Shown: piece by piece, positions 38,029 through 47,444 of the stretch
Layout of the letters: the number at the start of each line of letters is the position of its first letter
How positions within the stretch are numbered: position 1 is the first letter of the stretch
DNA from: Staphylococcus pettenkoferi
GTDB lineage: Bacteria > Bacillota > Bacilli > Staphylococcales > Staphylococcaceae
Assembly: GCF_026659735.1 (NCBI RefSeq)
Contig: NZ_JANSKK010000017.1
Location: 1 to 64,000, forward strand
Reading direction: 5' to 3'
Length of the DNA stretch: 64,000 nt
Translations under genes and position numbers: made by a program
The notes under the pieces: generated by a model
Told to the model about the DNA's origin: nothing
The model's input: the letters and a program-made list of their open reading frames with translations, nothing else
Database searches by the model: none

Positions 38029-38108
38029 ATGAACGTCGCCTCCCGATTCATTCCCCTATTCAAAACGCTCCACACCTGCGATAGATGTGGAGCGTTTTTA
38101 TATCATTT
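38029..38108. repeat. 80-bp direct repeat, right copy
   Basis: Matches 34403-34482 with about three substitutions; includes the terminator hairpin and lies just before the convergent metQ gene. Confidence 0.9.
38062..38101. terminator. Bidirectional terminator in right 80-bp repeat
   Basis: Same hairpin as at 34436-34474; it can end both DUF1433 copy 4 and the metNIQ transcript. Confidence 0.88.
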
Positions 38109-38110
38109 AA

Positions 38111-38917
38111 TTACTCAGCTGGCACGACTGCACCATCATATTTCTTATTGATATAATCTTTAACTTCTTTAGATTGTAAAGCTTTTACGAGTTCTTGCAC
38201 TTTTTTATCGTCTTTGTGCCCTTTTTGAACTGCAATTAAGTTTGCATAAGGGTTGTTTTCTGCTTTTTCTAAAGCAATTGAATCTTTTTTCGGACTTAAT
38301 TTTTGGTCAATCGCAAAGTTAGAGTTAATGATGACTGCGTCTGCATCTTGATTTTGATAAATTTTAGGAAGATACTCTGCCGCTTGTTGATGGTTGAATT
38401 TTAAGTCTTTCTTATTTTCAGTAATATCTTTGAAAGTTGCATCTTGGATTTTAACGCCATCTTTCAATTTTATCAGTCCTTCGTCAACGAAGAATTTCAA
38501 GAATCGACCTTGTTCCGCTGGGTTGTTTGAAACGTAGATTGTGGCACCCTTAGGTAACTCTTTTAAGCTTTTATACTTTTTAGAGTACACAGCCATAGGT
38601 TCTAAGTGCACGTTACCTGCTGATTCGATTTTATACCCTTTATCTTTACTTTCTTTATTTAAGTATGGTGTATGTTGGAAGAAGTTCGCATCAATTTCGC
38701 CCTTATCCAATAGCTTATTCGGAGTTGTATAGTCATTAATTTCTTTAACTTTGAGTTTATAGCCCTTTTTCTCTAAAATCGGTTGTGCTTTTTTAAGAAT
38801 TTCAGCATGCGGCGCTGGTGATGCACCTACTGTAATTGTTTTGTCGTCTGACTTCCCACACGCAGCAAGCGCAAGCGTTAATACTGCAATCAATGTAAAT
38901 GTTAATAGTTTTTTCAT
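38111..38917 (-). CDS. metQ: Methionine ABC transporter, binding lipoprotein
   Basis: 268 residues. Lipobox LAAC after a short signal peptide, then the NlpA/MetQ fold with VGASPAPHAEILKKAQPIL, DANFFQHTPYLN and KSLKELPKGATIYVSNNPAEQGR. The lipoprotein captures methionine outside the membrane for MetNI. Last gene of metN-I-Q, controlled by the upstream SAM riboswitch. Confidence 0.95.
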   Translation of the reverse strand: MKKLLTFTLIAVLTLALAACGKSDDKTITVGASPAPHAEILKKAQPILEKKGYKLKVKEINDYTTPNKLLDKGEIDANFFQHTPYLNKESKDKGYKIESAGNVHLEPMAVYSKKYKSLKELPKGATIYVSNNPAEQGRFLKFFVDEGLIKLKDGVKIQDATFKDITENKKDLKFNHQQAAEYLPKIYQNQDADAVIINSNFAIDQKLSPKKDSIALEKAENNPYANLIAVQKGHKDDKKVQELVKALQSKEVKDYINKKYDGAVVPAE

Positions 38918-38937
38918 GTTGATTTCCCCTTTTTATA

Positions 38938-39633
38938 TTATCTTTTATCAATTCTGTTAGTGAAAAAGTCACCGATATATTGAATGATAAATACTATGAT
39001 TAAAATAAATACTGTTGAGACGAGAATGACATCGTTCTGATTTCGCGTAAAACCTGTGAGATAAGCTAAGTTACCTAGTCCGCCAGCACCGATAACTCCA
39101 GCAATCGCTGTGGAACCGACGAGTGCAATCGCCGTCACCGTGATACCAGATACCAACGCTGGCATCGCTTCCGGTAACAGCACTTTACGTATGACTGTCG
39201 TTGTACTCGCACCCATTGACCAAGCCGCTTCGATAACCCCTTTGTCAATCTCTTTAAAAGCAATCTCAACAAGTCGTGCGTAGAAAGGTGCCGCACCAAT
39301 TATCAGCGCTGGCAATGCACCAGTAGGACCACTGATTGTGCCTAATACCAAACTTGTAAATGGTATTAAGATCAGAATGAGTATGATAAACGGTATCGCT
39401 CGGAACAAGTTAACAATAAACGAGATTACACTATAAAATACACGCGCCAATGGCGATTTACTTCTAGCTGAAATAAAGAGCAACACCCCAAGTACCAAGC
39501 CAAAAATAAATGCAAAGATAGTTGAAACAATTGTCATATAGAGCGTTTCGTAAGTTGCTACCCATACTTCTGACCAGTCGACATTCGGCATCGTAATCAT
39601 TTCGTGGAGAATTTCATTAAGTGACTTACCCAT
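38938..39633 (-). CDS. metI: Methionine ABC transporter permease
   Basis: 231 residues with about five membrane helices and the permease EAA-like loop [22 protein letters not shown] that docks with the ATPase. Its start overlaps the metN stop by 8 bp. Called MetP in Bacillus. Confidence 0.94.
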   Translation of the reverse strand: MGKSLNEILHEMITMPNVDWSEVWVATYETLYMTIVSTIFAFIFGLVLGVLLFISARSKSPLARVFYSVISFIVNLFRAIPFIILILILIPFTSLVLGTISGPTGALPALIIGAAPFYARLVEIAFKEIDKGVIEAAWSMGASTTTVIRKVLLPEAMPALVSGITVTAIALVGSTAIAGVIGAGGLGNLAYLTGFTRNQNDVILVSTVFILIIVFIIQYIGDFFTNRIDKR

Positions 39634-40651
39634 GTCGAATCACCTCCACTGCTACATGTTGTCGACTTAAGCCATCTTTGAATTGTTCAAATTGCTCATC
39701 CGAGACTTCTGTAAGGTGCAAGACAAGATAACCGAGCGCACCTGATTTCGTCTGTTTCACGCTACCTTCAAGAATATTGATATCAATATCCAATGTGCGT
39801 GTAATATAGGACACGATAGGTTCTGTCGTATTATCACCTGTAAAGTTTAAGCGAACGACGTAATCATCCGGAGCAATATGTATATATCGATCCACGGATT
39901 CATCGATTTCATCGCTCAAGTCGTCTTTTACAAATCTGCGTGTGACTGCATGTTGCGGATTCTCAAAGACTTCAGTGACTTTACCTTGTTCGATAACTTT
40001 ACCATCTTCCATTACAGCCACCTCATCACACACACGACGAATGACCTGCATCTCGTGTGTGATAATCACGATAGTCAGATTTCTCTTCTTCTTGATTTCT
40101 AATAACAAATCAAGAATTTCATCTGTCGTTTGCGGATCAAGCGCACTCGTCGCCTCGTCACACAACAGTACTGACGGCTCATTAGCTAACGCACGAGCAA
40201 TCCCCACACGCTGTTTCTGTCCTCCAGATAGTTCTGATGGATAGGCATTCCCTCTGCCTTCCAATCCCACAAGTTCGACAAGCTCACGTGCATGATAACG
40301 GGCTTGTACTTTGCCCATTCCTGCTATTTCAAGAGGAAACATAATATTCTCTATTACCGTACGTGACCATAATAAGTTGAAATGTTGGAAGACCATGCTG
40401 ACATCTTGACGTTTACGTCGTAACATTGTCTTTGATAGCTGCCCCATATTATCTCCATCGATAATCACGTCGCCCGATGTAGGTGTCTCTAAGTAATTGA
40501 GTAAGCGCACGAGTGTACTTTTACCTGCACCTGAGAAACCAATGACGCCAAAGATCGTACCGGATGGAATCGTCAAATCAACGTGATCGACCGCAGTAAC
40601 ATCGTGTTTCTTAGTCTTATACCGCTTCACGAGCTGTTTAATTTCAATCAC
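39626..40651 (-). CDS. metN: Methionine ABC transporter ATPase
   Basis: 341 residues. Walker [10 protein letters not shown], signature [15 protein letters not shown], Walker [14 protein letters not shown], switch His [10 protein letters not shown]. The C-terminal 90 residues form the NIL/ACT-type domain that in MetN binds methionine and inhibits transport. The start is GTG 40651, eight bases after GGAGG, giving the family beginning (M)[11 protein letters not shown]; the frame is open upstream without a ribosome site. Confidence 0.95.
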   Translation of the reverse strand: MIEIKQLVKRYKTKKHDVTAVDHVDLTIPSGTIFGVIGFSGAGKSTLVRLLNYLETPTSGDVIIDGDNMGQLSKTMLRRKRQDVSMVFQHFNLLWSRTVIENIMFPLEIAGMGKVQARYHARELVELVGLEGRGNAYPSELSGGQKQRVGIARALANEPSVLLCDEATSALDPQTTDEILDLLLEIKKKRNLTIVIITHEMQVIRRVCDEVAVMEDGKVIEQGKVTEVFENPQHAVTRRFVKDDLSDEIDESVDRYIHIAPDDYVVRLNFTGDNTTEPIVSYITRTLDIDINILEGSVKQTKSGALGYLVLHLTEVSDEQFEQFKDGLSRQHVAVEVIRHG

Positions 40652-40892
40652 TGTAGTCCCTCCTCTAATATTCTTAATGATGTAGATTAATGTTGCGTTG
40701 CTAGTTATCATCGTTGTTTCAATGGACTACTTCTTTAAGTTAGTAAAATGAGTTCGTTCAAGCCTGCCACTTAAAAATAAGTTAGATATTTCAAATTATT
40801 AAAAATATTGTGTTATTTATTAAGCGCGTTATCTGTTATCTCAATGACCACTCATCTTTAACAACTCAAAGGAGTGTAGAATGTTAGCCAAT

Positions 40893-40927
40893 AAAAAAAC
40901 TTTCTCTTATAAGATAAAAAGAGAAAG
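40893..40927 (-). terminator. Attenuator of the SAM riboswitch
   Basis: Minus-strand stem CTTTCTCTT/AAGAGAAAG followed by TTTTTTTA. It immediately follows the riboswitch and would form when SAM is bound, stopping transcription before metN. Confidence 0.88.
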
Positions 40928-40936
40928 CATCCTACC

Positions 40937-41045
40937 TTCTCTCATCTTCAAAAGCCGTTAAGCTTTATGTGAATTGGCACCATTTCTGTAACAGACGGTT
41001 GCCGGGTTTCGTAGGGCACATCCCTCCACCACTCTTGATAAGAGC
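40937..41045 (-). promoter_or_regulatory. SAM-I (S-box) riboswitch
   Basis: On the minus strand the conserved S-box sequence is plain: CTCTTATCAAGAG P1 start, GGTGGAGGGA, GCCC, GAAACCCGGCAACC, then ATGGTGCCAATTC and the 3' GATGAGAG closing P1. The kink-turn and P3/P4 elements are present. It senses S-adenosylmethionine and represses metNIQ through the adjacent attenuator. About 240 bases of leader separate the attenuator from metN. Confidence 0.97.
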
Positions 41046-41100
41046 AATCGCAATATTAAGTTGTATTAATCCTACCACTATTCACAATCCCCGTCAACTA

Positions 41101-41400
41101 CTATTTTAAATTTTCTAACAAGTACGGAACAGATTGGAAAGCGTATATGCGTTTAAGTTCTTGATCTTTTGACATAATCAATAATACAGGAACAGATTGA
41201 ATTTCAAATTCTTGAGCGAAATCCGGATGCAAATTCAAATCAATCTTCGTTATCGGTAGCTGTACCATCTCATTCGCCACATCTAGCATTCGTTCTGATA
41301 CTTTACACGTACCACATGTAGGTGTGTAGCCGAATATGAGATGTTTATCTTGATGAACATTTTGTTTCGGATCGATGATTTCTTCTTTCTTCTGTATCAT
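41101..41400 (-). CDS. Thioredoxin-like protein (YusE-like)
   Basis: 99 residues of thioredoxin fold with the active site YTPTCGTCKVSERM (CGTC) and cis-proline region IQSVPVLLI. Probably a small dithiol reductant. It overlaps the toprim gene by 4 bp. The same pair, YusE-YusF, lies between met and gcvH in Bacillus. Confidence 0.87.
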   Translation of the reverse strand: MIQKKEEIIDPKQNVHQDKHLIFGYTPTCGTCKVSERMLDVANEMVQLPITKIDLNLHPDFAQEFEIQSVPVLLIMSKDQELKRIYAFQSVPYLLENLK

Positions 41401-41789
41401 GTTAATAAACTTACCCTTTCAAACATTTGATCTATTTCTTCTTGTATCGTTTCATCTTCGTCTTTCACATCAAAACCATGACGTTCCAACACACGCGCTA
41501 AATAATCTTTCGGACAACGCGCCACTTCACGATATTGACGGTCTATATAAATATGGTGACTTTCACTTAAATAATGTTTAAACCAACTTCTGATCTTGCG
41601 TCCTTCATCATCTGCGTCCGCTAAGACGTAAATCGTTTGCCCTTCGTAGTCGTCAATAATTTGATCGACTTTATCTATACTCATTGTTCCATGTGTACAA
41701 ATAATATGCAGAGGTTCATCGATGACTTCCTGCACACGCTGCTTGTCCGTCTTGCCTTCTACAATCATCACTTTGTTTACTACAGCCAC
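41397..41789 (-). CDS. Toprim domain protein (YusF-like)
   Basis: About 131 residues. The toprim motifs are VMIVEGKTDKQRV (Glu) and YVLADADDEGRKIR (DxD), as in small RNase M5/primase-related proteins. GTG 41789 is preferred, with AGAAGGTG upstream; the frame can be read from TTG 41810. Nucleic-acid cutting is possible but the function of YusF is unknown. Confidence 0.83.
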   Translation of the reverse strand: MAVVNKVMIVEGKTDKQRVQEVIDEPLHIICTHGTMSIDKVDQIIDDYEGQTIYVLADADDEGRKIRSWFKHYLSESHHIYIDRQYREVARCPKDYLARVLERHGFDVKDEDETIQEEIDQMFERVSLLT

Positions 41790-41810
41790 ATCGGTCACCT
41801 TCTTTAACAA

Positions 41811-41900
41811 TGTTTGGGAAACGCTACTTAGTTTTTAACATATCTTGCGCAAAGTAAACATTATTACAGCTCATGACACTTACGAGTGAGACAGTTATAG
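41811..41900. other. Intergenic, upstream of toprim gene
   Basis: Short AT-rich region likely to hold the promoter of the toprim-thioredoxin pair; no clear boxes. The rest of the gap to gcvH holds the hairpin at 41901-41958 and AT-rich sequence. Confidence 0.35.
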
Positions 41901-41958
41901 AAAAAGAGTAGAACGTCATCCACCATTCTCTCAAGAATTTGAATCGACATTCTACTCT
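41901..41958 (-). terminator. gcvH terminator
   Basis: Arms AGAGTAGAACGTC and GACATTCTACTCT; on the minus strand the hairpin is followed by TTTTTCTAT. It lies about 165 bp after the gcvH stop. Confidence 0.65.
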
Positions 41959-42124
41959 AACCTCTACTCATTGAGTTGTTGCCCACACTAAATCGTTGAA
42001 CATCAGCAAAGATACAATATCATATGCGTAAAACATAATTCTACATCCAAGTTCAACTCAAGACGCAACAACTTAACATAGTTACTTTATAAGTAATTAT
42101 GTACGTAACTCAACTTTCGTCGTA

Positions 42125-42505
42125 TTATTCACCAATCATTTCTGAATAGTCGTCAGCTGACATTAAGTCGTCTAATTGGCTTTCATCGCTGATTTCAACT
42201 TTAACCATCCAAGCTTTTTCGTATGGAGATTCATTAACGAATTCTGGGCTGTCTTCTAACTCGTCATTTGTTTCTGTCACTTTACCAGCAACTGGTGCGT
42301 ATAATTCTGAAACTGTCTTAACAGATTCAACACTACCAAATGTGTCGCCTACTTCAATTTCGTCATCGACTTCTGGTAACTCAACAAAGACGATATCTCC
42401 TAATTCGTTTTGTGCATATTCAGTAATACCAATAGTAACTGTGTTTCCTTCAACCTTTACCCATTCATGGTCTTTAGAATACTTTAATTCACTCGGTACT
42501 GCCAC
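42125..42505 (-). CDS. gcvH: Glycine cleavage system H protein
   Basis: 126 residues. The lipoylation site lies in [20 protein letters not shown], with the modified Lys after the VES. In staphylococci GcvH also serves as the carrier for lipoyl relay to other enzymes, so it is a client of the LipA encoded at 12.9 kb. GGAGGGGAT lies upstream of the ATG. Stand-alone, as in Bacillus. Confidence 0.96.
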   Translation of the reverse strand: MAVPSELKYSKDHEWVKVEGNTVTIGITEYAQNELGDIVFVELPEVDDEIEVGDTFGSVESVKTVSELYAPVAGKVTETNDELEDSPEFVNESPYEKAWMVKVEISDESQLDDLMSADDYSEMIGE

Positions 42506-42697
42506 GAGATCCCCTCCTATAAACTTTATTGTACATATTTATGATGCCATATAGATGCTTCACAAGCAAGATTTTCTATTAATCTTGTGAATATTTCCAA
42601 GGGCATGACATCGCATGAGATAAACAATGAGACGCATGGTTATCGTCTCGGAAAGCGATTTCAAATCATCGTTTAATTATCGCTATTAGATTAACGA

Positions 42698-43054
42698 TTA
42701 GTTAACCCATACATCTTGATATTGTTGTTCGTTAAATCCAACTGTGACTTTATCGTCCATGACTGCGAGCGGACGTTTAATCAGCATGCCGTCTGATGCT
42801 AACAGCTCAAGCTTCTCGTCATAAGACAAGTCCTGTAATTTATCTTTCAAATTAAGTTCACGGTATTTCGCACCGTGCGTGTTAAAGAATTTATTGACAT
42901 CTAGATCTGATGATTCCACAATTTCTTTGAGTTCAGAATATGTAGGTGTATGTTGTACAATATCAATAGGTTCGAAACTTACGCCATAATCCTGTAAGAA
43001 CTTTGCAGCTTTTTTACAAGTTGTACAGTTTGAGTATTGGTAAAATCTAATCAT
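42698..43054 (-). CDS. ArsC/Spx-family protein (YusI-like)
   Basis: 118 residues. CTTCKKA (CxxC) at residues 9-12 and the C-terminal KRPLAVMDDKVTVGFNE match the ArsC/Spx/YusI family. It lacks clear features of the transcription regulator Spx and is probably a thiol-dependent reductase-like protein. Conserved next to gcvH as in Bacillus. Confidence 0.87.
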   Translation of the reverse strand: MIRFYQYSNCTTCKKAAKFLQDYGVSFEPIDIVQHTPTYSELKEIVESSDLDVNKFFNTHGAKYRELNLKDKLQDLSYDEKLELLASDGMLIKRPLAVMDDKVTVGFNEQQYQDVWVN

Positions 43055-43199
43055 GTATGAACCTCCTATTTTTATAATCTTTATTCCAATATATCAAATT
43101 TAAATGAGAAATGCTTTAATTTATAAGCCTAATTTTTTCTTTATAACCTCGATTCAGTTATAATATAATCACGATTTCAAGTAAAAGGAGAGCATAGAC

Positions 43200-43520
43200 A
43201 TGAAAGCAATTCATTCTACAGATGCATTTAACCAAGCGATTAATAGTGACAATCCTGTCATCGTGAAATTCGAGGCAGATTGGTGCCCAGATTGTAAAGC
43301 AATGGATATGTGGATTGACCCTATCGTTGAGAAATACAACGATTACGAATGGTACGTCGTTAACCGTGACGAACTAGAAGATGTAGTTACTGCTAACGAT
43401 GTCATGGGTATCCCTAGCATTCTCGTGTTTAAAAACGGTGAGAAGTTAAGTCACTTACATTCAGCGAATGCGAAATCTCCAGAACAAGTTGAAGATTTCT
43501 TAGCTGACACATTTAAATAA
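43200..43520 (+). CDS. Thioredoxin family protein, CPDC active site
   Basis: 106 residues with VKFEADWCPDCKAMDMW, giving a CPDC active site unlike the CGPC of general thioredoxin, and the cis-Pro region VMGIPSILVF. AAAAGGAG precedes the ATG. Likely a specialised thiol reductant; partner unknown. Confidence 0.88.
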   Translation: MKAIHSTDAFNQAINSDNPVIVKFEADWCPDCKAMDMWIDPIVEKYNDYEWYVVNRDELEDVVTANDVMGIPSILVFKNGEKLSHLHSANAKSPEQVEDFLADTFK

Positions 43521-43565
43521 AATGTGTATCACATATATCTTTACCTAAAGTGACACAATATAAAC

Positions 43566-43613
43566 AATGGCGAGTGAAAGAATGGGCTAACGCCCACTTT
43601 CACTCGCCATTTT
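43566..43613. terminator. Bidirectional terminator
   Basis: Stem AAATGGCGAGTGAAAG/CTTTCACTCGCCATTTT (one arm begins CAATGG) between convergent genes. Confidence 0.85.
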
Positions 43614-43623
43614 ATGATATCGA

Positions 43624-44163
43624 TTAATATTCAGTGATTAAGTTCTTCATACGACGTTTACGGTGTGACACTCTGTCTTCCATGTCAGTAAGATAAAGGA
43701 AACCAACTAAATCTTCGCTGTCTTTCACACCTAATGTGTCTCTCACTTCAGGCATAAAAATGTACTGTGGAGACTTCCAGCAAGTACCAATACCCGCTTC
43801 ATGAAGCAATAACATTAAGTTTTGAGCGAAAGCACCAAACGCCATATAGTTCTCTAAATTCTGTTTTTGACGTGGATCTTTCTGAACGATTAATGCGAGC
43901 ATACCACCTAAGTTAGTCACATTATCATAGTGATCTTTCTTCTTGTCATCGTCGCCTTTAAATGCATATTGACCAATATCTTGACTCATTTGACCGAGTC
44001 GATCTTTCGAAATATGCACAACTCTCCAAGGCTCTCTCATCTTATGGTTAGGTGCGTCTGTCGCACGTTCAATCGCTTGATATAAAGCATCGTCATCTAT
44101 ATGCATGTCACGTTTAAATTTCTTTCTACTTCTTCTATTTGCAATAGCTTCTTGTAGTTCCAT
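43624..44163 (-). CDS. Nitroreductase family protein
   Basis: 179 residues. Nitroreductase FMN-binding blocks: IANRRSRKKFKRD at the start, APNHKMREPWRVVHI, and AFAQNLMLLLHEAGIGTCWKSP. NAD(P)H-dependent FMN oxidoreductase, cytoplasmic; natural substrate unknown. Confidence 0.88.
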   Translation of the reverse strand: MELQEAIANRRSRKKFKRDMHIDDDALYQAIERATDAPNHKMREPWRVVHISKDRLGQMSQDIGQYAFKGDDDKKKDHYDNVTNLGGMLALIVQKDPRQKQNLENYMAFGAFAQNLMLLLHEAGIGTCWKSPQYIFMPEVRDTLGVKDSEDLVGFLYLTDMEDRVSHRKRRMKNLITEY

Positions 44164-44229
44164 AATTGATCGCCCTTCCGTAAGTGATAATCTTTTTCAA
44201 TTATAGTGCAAGATATTTTTATTTTCAAC

Positions 44230-44946
44230 TTAACAATAGTCTCTCAGTGCACGTCTTAAATCTTTGACCTGAACTTGGCCAGGTGCTTGCGGTGCTTCTA
44301 AACAACCGTAAGAAATACTTCCGCCAAATACACCCGTTGCTAAACGCGAAACTTTACCTAAGTCGCCCATCGCGATGCCTATCACTTGTTCAGACACAGT
44401 CGTACTCGTTTGATGCATCGCCGACATAAGGGTTAACACATCTTCTGGAGTTCGAGGCATCACTGCCACTTTAAGCATATCTCCGCCACACTGATGCATT
44501 TTATAATACAGGAAGCGTAACGTCTCAAGATTCGGTGTTTCAGTAAAGTTGTGATGCGAAATAATGACTTTCACTCGTTGATTATGCGCTTCATTCACCA
44601 ATGCCTGAACGTCTTGCGGAGAAGCATGCTCGTCAAACTCAATATCAATATAGTTTGGTTGTTGCTTAGCAATTGCACGGATAATCTGACCGTATTCTGT
44701 CTCTGATGCGTTACCCTTTCCACCTTGATGCGACGTTCGATAGGTAACGAGAATTTCTTTACCCGGCACTACATCACGCAACGTCTCAATGATTCGCTTG
44801 TACACTTCTACATCAAATTCCGGCCACTGATCGATACGCAACTCTACGATATCAAAGTCAGCTTGATAATGTTGTAATTGTTGAATCATCTTCGAATCAA
44901 GTTGATAGTCAGGTGCTATCGTTACAGCAATTTGAACTTCTTGCAT
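44230..44946 (-). CDS. aroD: Type I 3-dehydroquinate dehydratase
   Basis: 238 residues. FDIVELRIDQWPE, the catalytic His region VKVIISHHNFTETP, the Schiff-base Lys in GGDMLKVAVMP and C-terminal GSISYGCLEAPQAPGQ identify the type I enzyme of the shikimate pathway. Slightly short of the usual 250 but complete. Confidence 0.94.
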   Translation of the reverse strand: MQEVQIAVTIAPDYQLDSKMIQQLQHYQADFDIVELRIDQWPEFDVEVYKRIIETLRDVVPGKEILVTYRTSHQGGKGNASETEYGQIIRAIAKQQPNYIDIEFDEHASPQDVQALVNEAHNQRVKVIISHHNFTETPNLETLRFLYYKMHQCGGDMLKVAVMPRTPEDVLTLMSAMHQTSTTVSEQVIGIAMGDLGKVSRLATGVFGGSISYGCLEAPQAPGQVQVKDLRRALRDYC

Positions 44947-45051
44947 AGAGCCACGTCCTTATCATTGGAATTACGCTTATTATAACGTATCTACGTTTGT
45001 ACACCAACGCGTAAATTTGTCGTCGCAACTGTGGTTAGAGCTTTGCTTATT

Positions 45052-45125
45052 TTAAAAAATTGAGAGAACAGAAGCGTTTACTATACTTAGGCGTTTGCTT
45101 ATTTTAAAAAAGTTGAGCGAACAGA
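45052..45125. repeat. Direct repeat upstream of ohr
   Basis: GCTTATTTTAAAAAA followed by TTGAGAGAACAGA (or GTTGAGCGAACAGA) occurs twice, about 42 bp apart, 100-170 bp upstream of the ohr start. Confidence 0.7.
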
Positions 45126-45219
45126 GGGCTTCTCTAACGCTTATGTGAATCGATCAATGATTAACAATGGAACATTCAGGGTAGAAGATAACTATAATCA
45201 ATTGAGGAGGTTATACAAC

Positions 45220-45645
45220 ATGGCAGTTAAATACGAAACAAAAGCAACAAACACTGGTGGACGTAACGGACACGTTCAAACAGATGATAAAGCAATAGAT
45301 GTAGCGGTAATTCCTCCAGATCAAGCAGATGCTGAAAAAGGTACAAATCCTGAACAATTATTCGCAGCAGGTTATGCTTCATGCTTTAATGGTGCATTCG
45401 ATTTAATCTTGAAACAAAACAAAGTGAGAGATGCGAAACCAGAAGTAACATTAACAGTACGTCTAGGAGATGATCCAGATGCTGAAAGTCCTAAATTAGG
45501 CGTAGACATTGATGCGAAAGTTAAGAATGTCTTATCACAAGAAGACGCTGAAAAATATTTACAAGAAGCACATGACTTCTGCCCATATTCTAAAGCAACA
45601 CGCGGTAATATCGACGTAAACTTAAACGTGACAGTAGAAGACTAA
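45220..45645 (+). CDS. ohr: Organic hydroperoxide resistance protein Ohr
   Basis: 141 residues from ATG 45220, preceded by TGAGGAGG. Ohr/OsmC fold: [24 protein letters not shown] with the peroxidatic Cys, and [13 protein letters not shown] with the resolving Cys. It reduces organic peroxides using a dithiol donor. An OhrR-type regulator is not adjacent. The upstream frame from 45145 has no ribosome site. Confidence 0.94.
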   Translation: MAVKYETKATNTGGRNGHVQTDDKAIDVAVIPPDQADAEKGTNPEQLFAAGYASCFNGAFDLILKQNKVRDAKPEVTLTVRLGDDPDAESPKLGVDIDAKVKNVLSQEDAEKYLQEAHDFCPYSKATRGNIDVNLNVTVED

Positions 45646-45663
45646 TCGTTTAGAACGTTAATA

Positions 45664-45705
45664 CCCTGTTCTTCACCTTACAAAGGGAAGAACAGGGCTT
45701 TTTCA
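45664..45705 (+). terminator. ohr terminator
   Basis: Stem CCCTGTTCTTC/(A)GAACAGGG followed by CTTTTTC. Confidence 0.87.
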
Positions 45706-45749
45706 TTTCATCATCTTATGCTGGTTGTCTTGATGCACAATCTTACCGT

Positions 45750-45860
45750 TTATTCGTCTTCTTCTTTCCGAGAAAGAATACTTAAACTCACACATAAGAT
45801 TGTAAACGCAATAAGGACAAGCAGTATAAGCGAAACAATAATCATCATTAGTGCTTCCAC
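45750..45860 (-). CDS. Holin-like type I toxin peptide
   Basis: 36-codon ORF from GTG 45860: VEALMMIIVSLILLVLIAF, then a short polar stretch and a charged tail SRKEEDE. The pattern 'EALMxMI + hydrophobic helix + charged C-terminus' is that of the staphylococcal holin-like type I toxins (TxpA/SprG group). GAGGGG lies ten bases upstream of the GTG. An antisense RNA has not been located. It is too short for routine gene calling. Confidence 0.5.
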   Translation of the reverse strand: MEALMMIIVSLILLVLIAFTILCVSLSILSRKEEDE

Positions 45861-46146
45861 TATACGCGCACCCCTCTTTAATATGTGAGCAACCTTTCTC
45901 ATTATAGCATACTTCATTTTAAGTTAGACTCGCCCATTCAGAGTCTTTTACCACTACAATAAGTGTTAATAGTCGACGTTGATTTGTCATATAAGTTAAT
46001 CTTAAAGTAAATGGATTCTTATTTTAAAAGTACATTTTTTCGATTATGTTACAAATTAACATTGCTACGCTAAATAAGTTGAATTATTATTAAACGTAGA
46101 TACAATAGAGTTTAACACTAGATTTATTTCTTGTGAGGCGAGAACA

Positions 46147-46662
46147 ATGAGTACGATTCATGAACTAAACCTTAATGATTTAGCTGACTATCAGCGCTTA
46201 GTTACTGAAGCAATACATAATGAACATTTCGTATATGCGTGGGGGTTGTACGACGAGTCACACATTCCTCCCGACTATCTTGACCATCTACTTTCTCAAG
46301 ATAGCCCAGTAGAAAAGGTCATTGGCCTGCACGTGGACGATGAGCTTGTAGGTGTAGCAACACTCATCAATTCTCATGTCTATGGTTTAAGACATAAAGC
46401 TATCTTGCAGAATATGTGTGTAAAAATGATTGATCACTACGCGTCCCAAGAACTTGCAGATGATTTAATGAAGTACATCATTCAATACTGCCAAGAGAGA
46501 GACATTGAAATTCTGATGACTTCGATTGCCTCAAATAATATCAGCGCTAAAATTTTCTATAGAAATTATAATTTTGAAACGTTAGGCGTCGAAAAACATG
46601 CGCGTAAACTTGGTACACGTTATATTGATGAACACTGGCTAGTGAGTGATATTAAAAAGTAA
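46147..46662 (+). CDS. GNAT family N-acetyltransferase
   Basis: 171 residues. The GNAT core is recognisable as GLHVDDELVGVATLI, the acetyl-CoA-binding region AILQNMCVKMIDHYASQELADDLMKYI (degenerate Q/RxxGxG) and ASNNISAKIFYRNYNFE. Acceptor unknown. GTGAGGCG lies upstream of the ATG. Confidence 0.8.
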   Translation: MSTIHELNLNDLADYQRLVTEAIHNEHFVYAWGLYDESHIPPDYLDHLLSQDSPVEKVIGLHVDDELVGVATLINSHVYGLRHKAILQNMCVKMIDHYASQELADDLMKYIIQYCQERDIEILMTSIASNNISAKIFYRNYNFETLGVEKHARKLGTRYIDEHWLVSDIKK

Positions 46663-46793
46663 TATTATATAATTTAGCTTTACTTAAATTATAAAGTATA
46701 ACGTTCCTTGCAATTAAGCGAGCGAAACCTTATGATTTGAGTATATTTAAACGTGCAGATTATGAGAAATACGAGCACAGAGAGGACAACATT

Positions 46794-47045
46794 ATGACGA
46801 ACAAGACCACAATCTTTTCTTTATTTCTATCCTTATTAGCCCTTGTTTTTCCATTTTTAATCTTTGATGAAATCGTGACGACGCCGTTTCAAATTATCAT
46901 GGCAATATTGATATTAATTGCGATTTTTGCCATTAACTTTTATAGCGCACTGCGCGGAGACAGAGCGATTAATGTCTTTGCAGCTATCGTCACATTAATC
47001 ACTCTATTCTTATTTACTATTCCTTTGTGGCGTTACATTTTCTAG
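46794..47045 (+). CDS. Small membrane protein (three helices)
   Basis: 83 residues from ATG 46794, eight bases after AGAGAGG. Three hydrophobic segments (about 7-23, 31-48, 60-80) with a short polar loop LRGDRA between the second and third. No family recognised. The longer frame from 46737 lacks a ribosome site. Confidence 0.65.
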   Translation: MTNKTTIFSLFLSLLALVFPFLIFDEIVTTPFQIIMAILILIAIFAINFYSALRGDRAINVFAAIVTLITLFLFTIPLWRYIF

Positions 47046-47210
47046 TTTTTTTACAAAGAGAAATTACCTATCGCAATAGGCACTTTCTCGATATTAAAGT
47101 GCCGGAAAATTATTAATACTCACAACATAAATGTCCGTCACTGTTTAATACATTTATCAATGGGTATAACTAATTGACTAAGTCACAATTCCGAGGAGTG
47201 TAAATTAAGA

Positions 47211-47441
47211 ATGAGAGAAGAAAAATGTTGTTACGTCAACCCTGAGAAAGTATCTCTCGATTGGGAATGCTTAGTCGTTAGCAGACGTGACATGATCTTA
47301 GATGGTTTACCTAACGAGCTCATTAATGCTTGGATGAACCGTCATTTACTCGAACCTTTTTCTATCCGTAATAATGAAATTAACTTTAAAACGCAAGATA
47401 TCCGACATGCACTCGAAGTACAGAACTGGTATTACGAGTAA
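47211..47441 (+). CDS. Small protein of unknown function
   Basis: 76 residues beginning MREEKCCYVNPEK, with a C-terminal INFKTQDIRHALEVQNWYYE. No membrane segment and no recognised domain. CGAGGAG is well placed before the ATG, so translation is likely. Converges with the YozE gene after 3 bp. Confidence 0.6.
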   Translation: MREEKCCYVNPEKVSLDWECLVVSRRDMILDGLPNELINAWMNRHLLEPFSIRNNEINFKTQDIRHALEVQNWYYE

Positions 47442-47444
47442 TTG

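Noticed and set aside
47079-47103. Hairpin GGCACTTT/AAAGTGCC after the small membrane protein gene
   Set aside because: No T run follows on either strand, so a terminator cannot be claimed.
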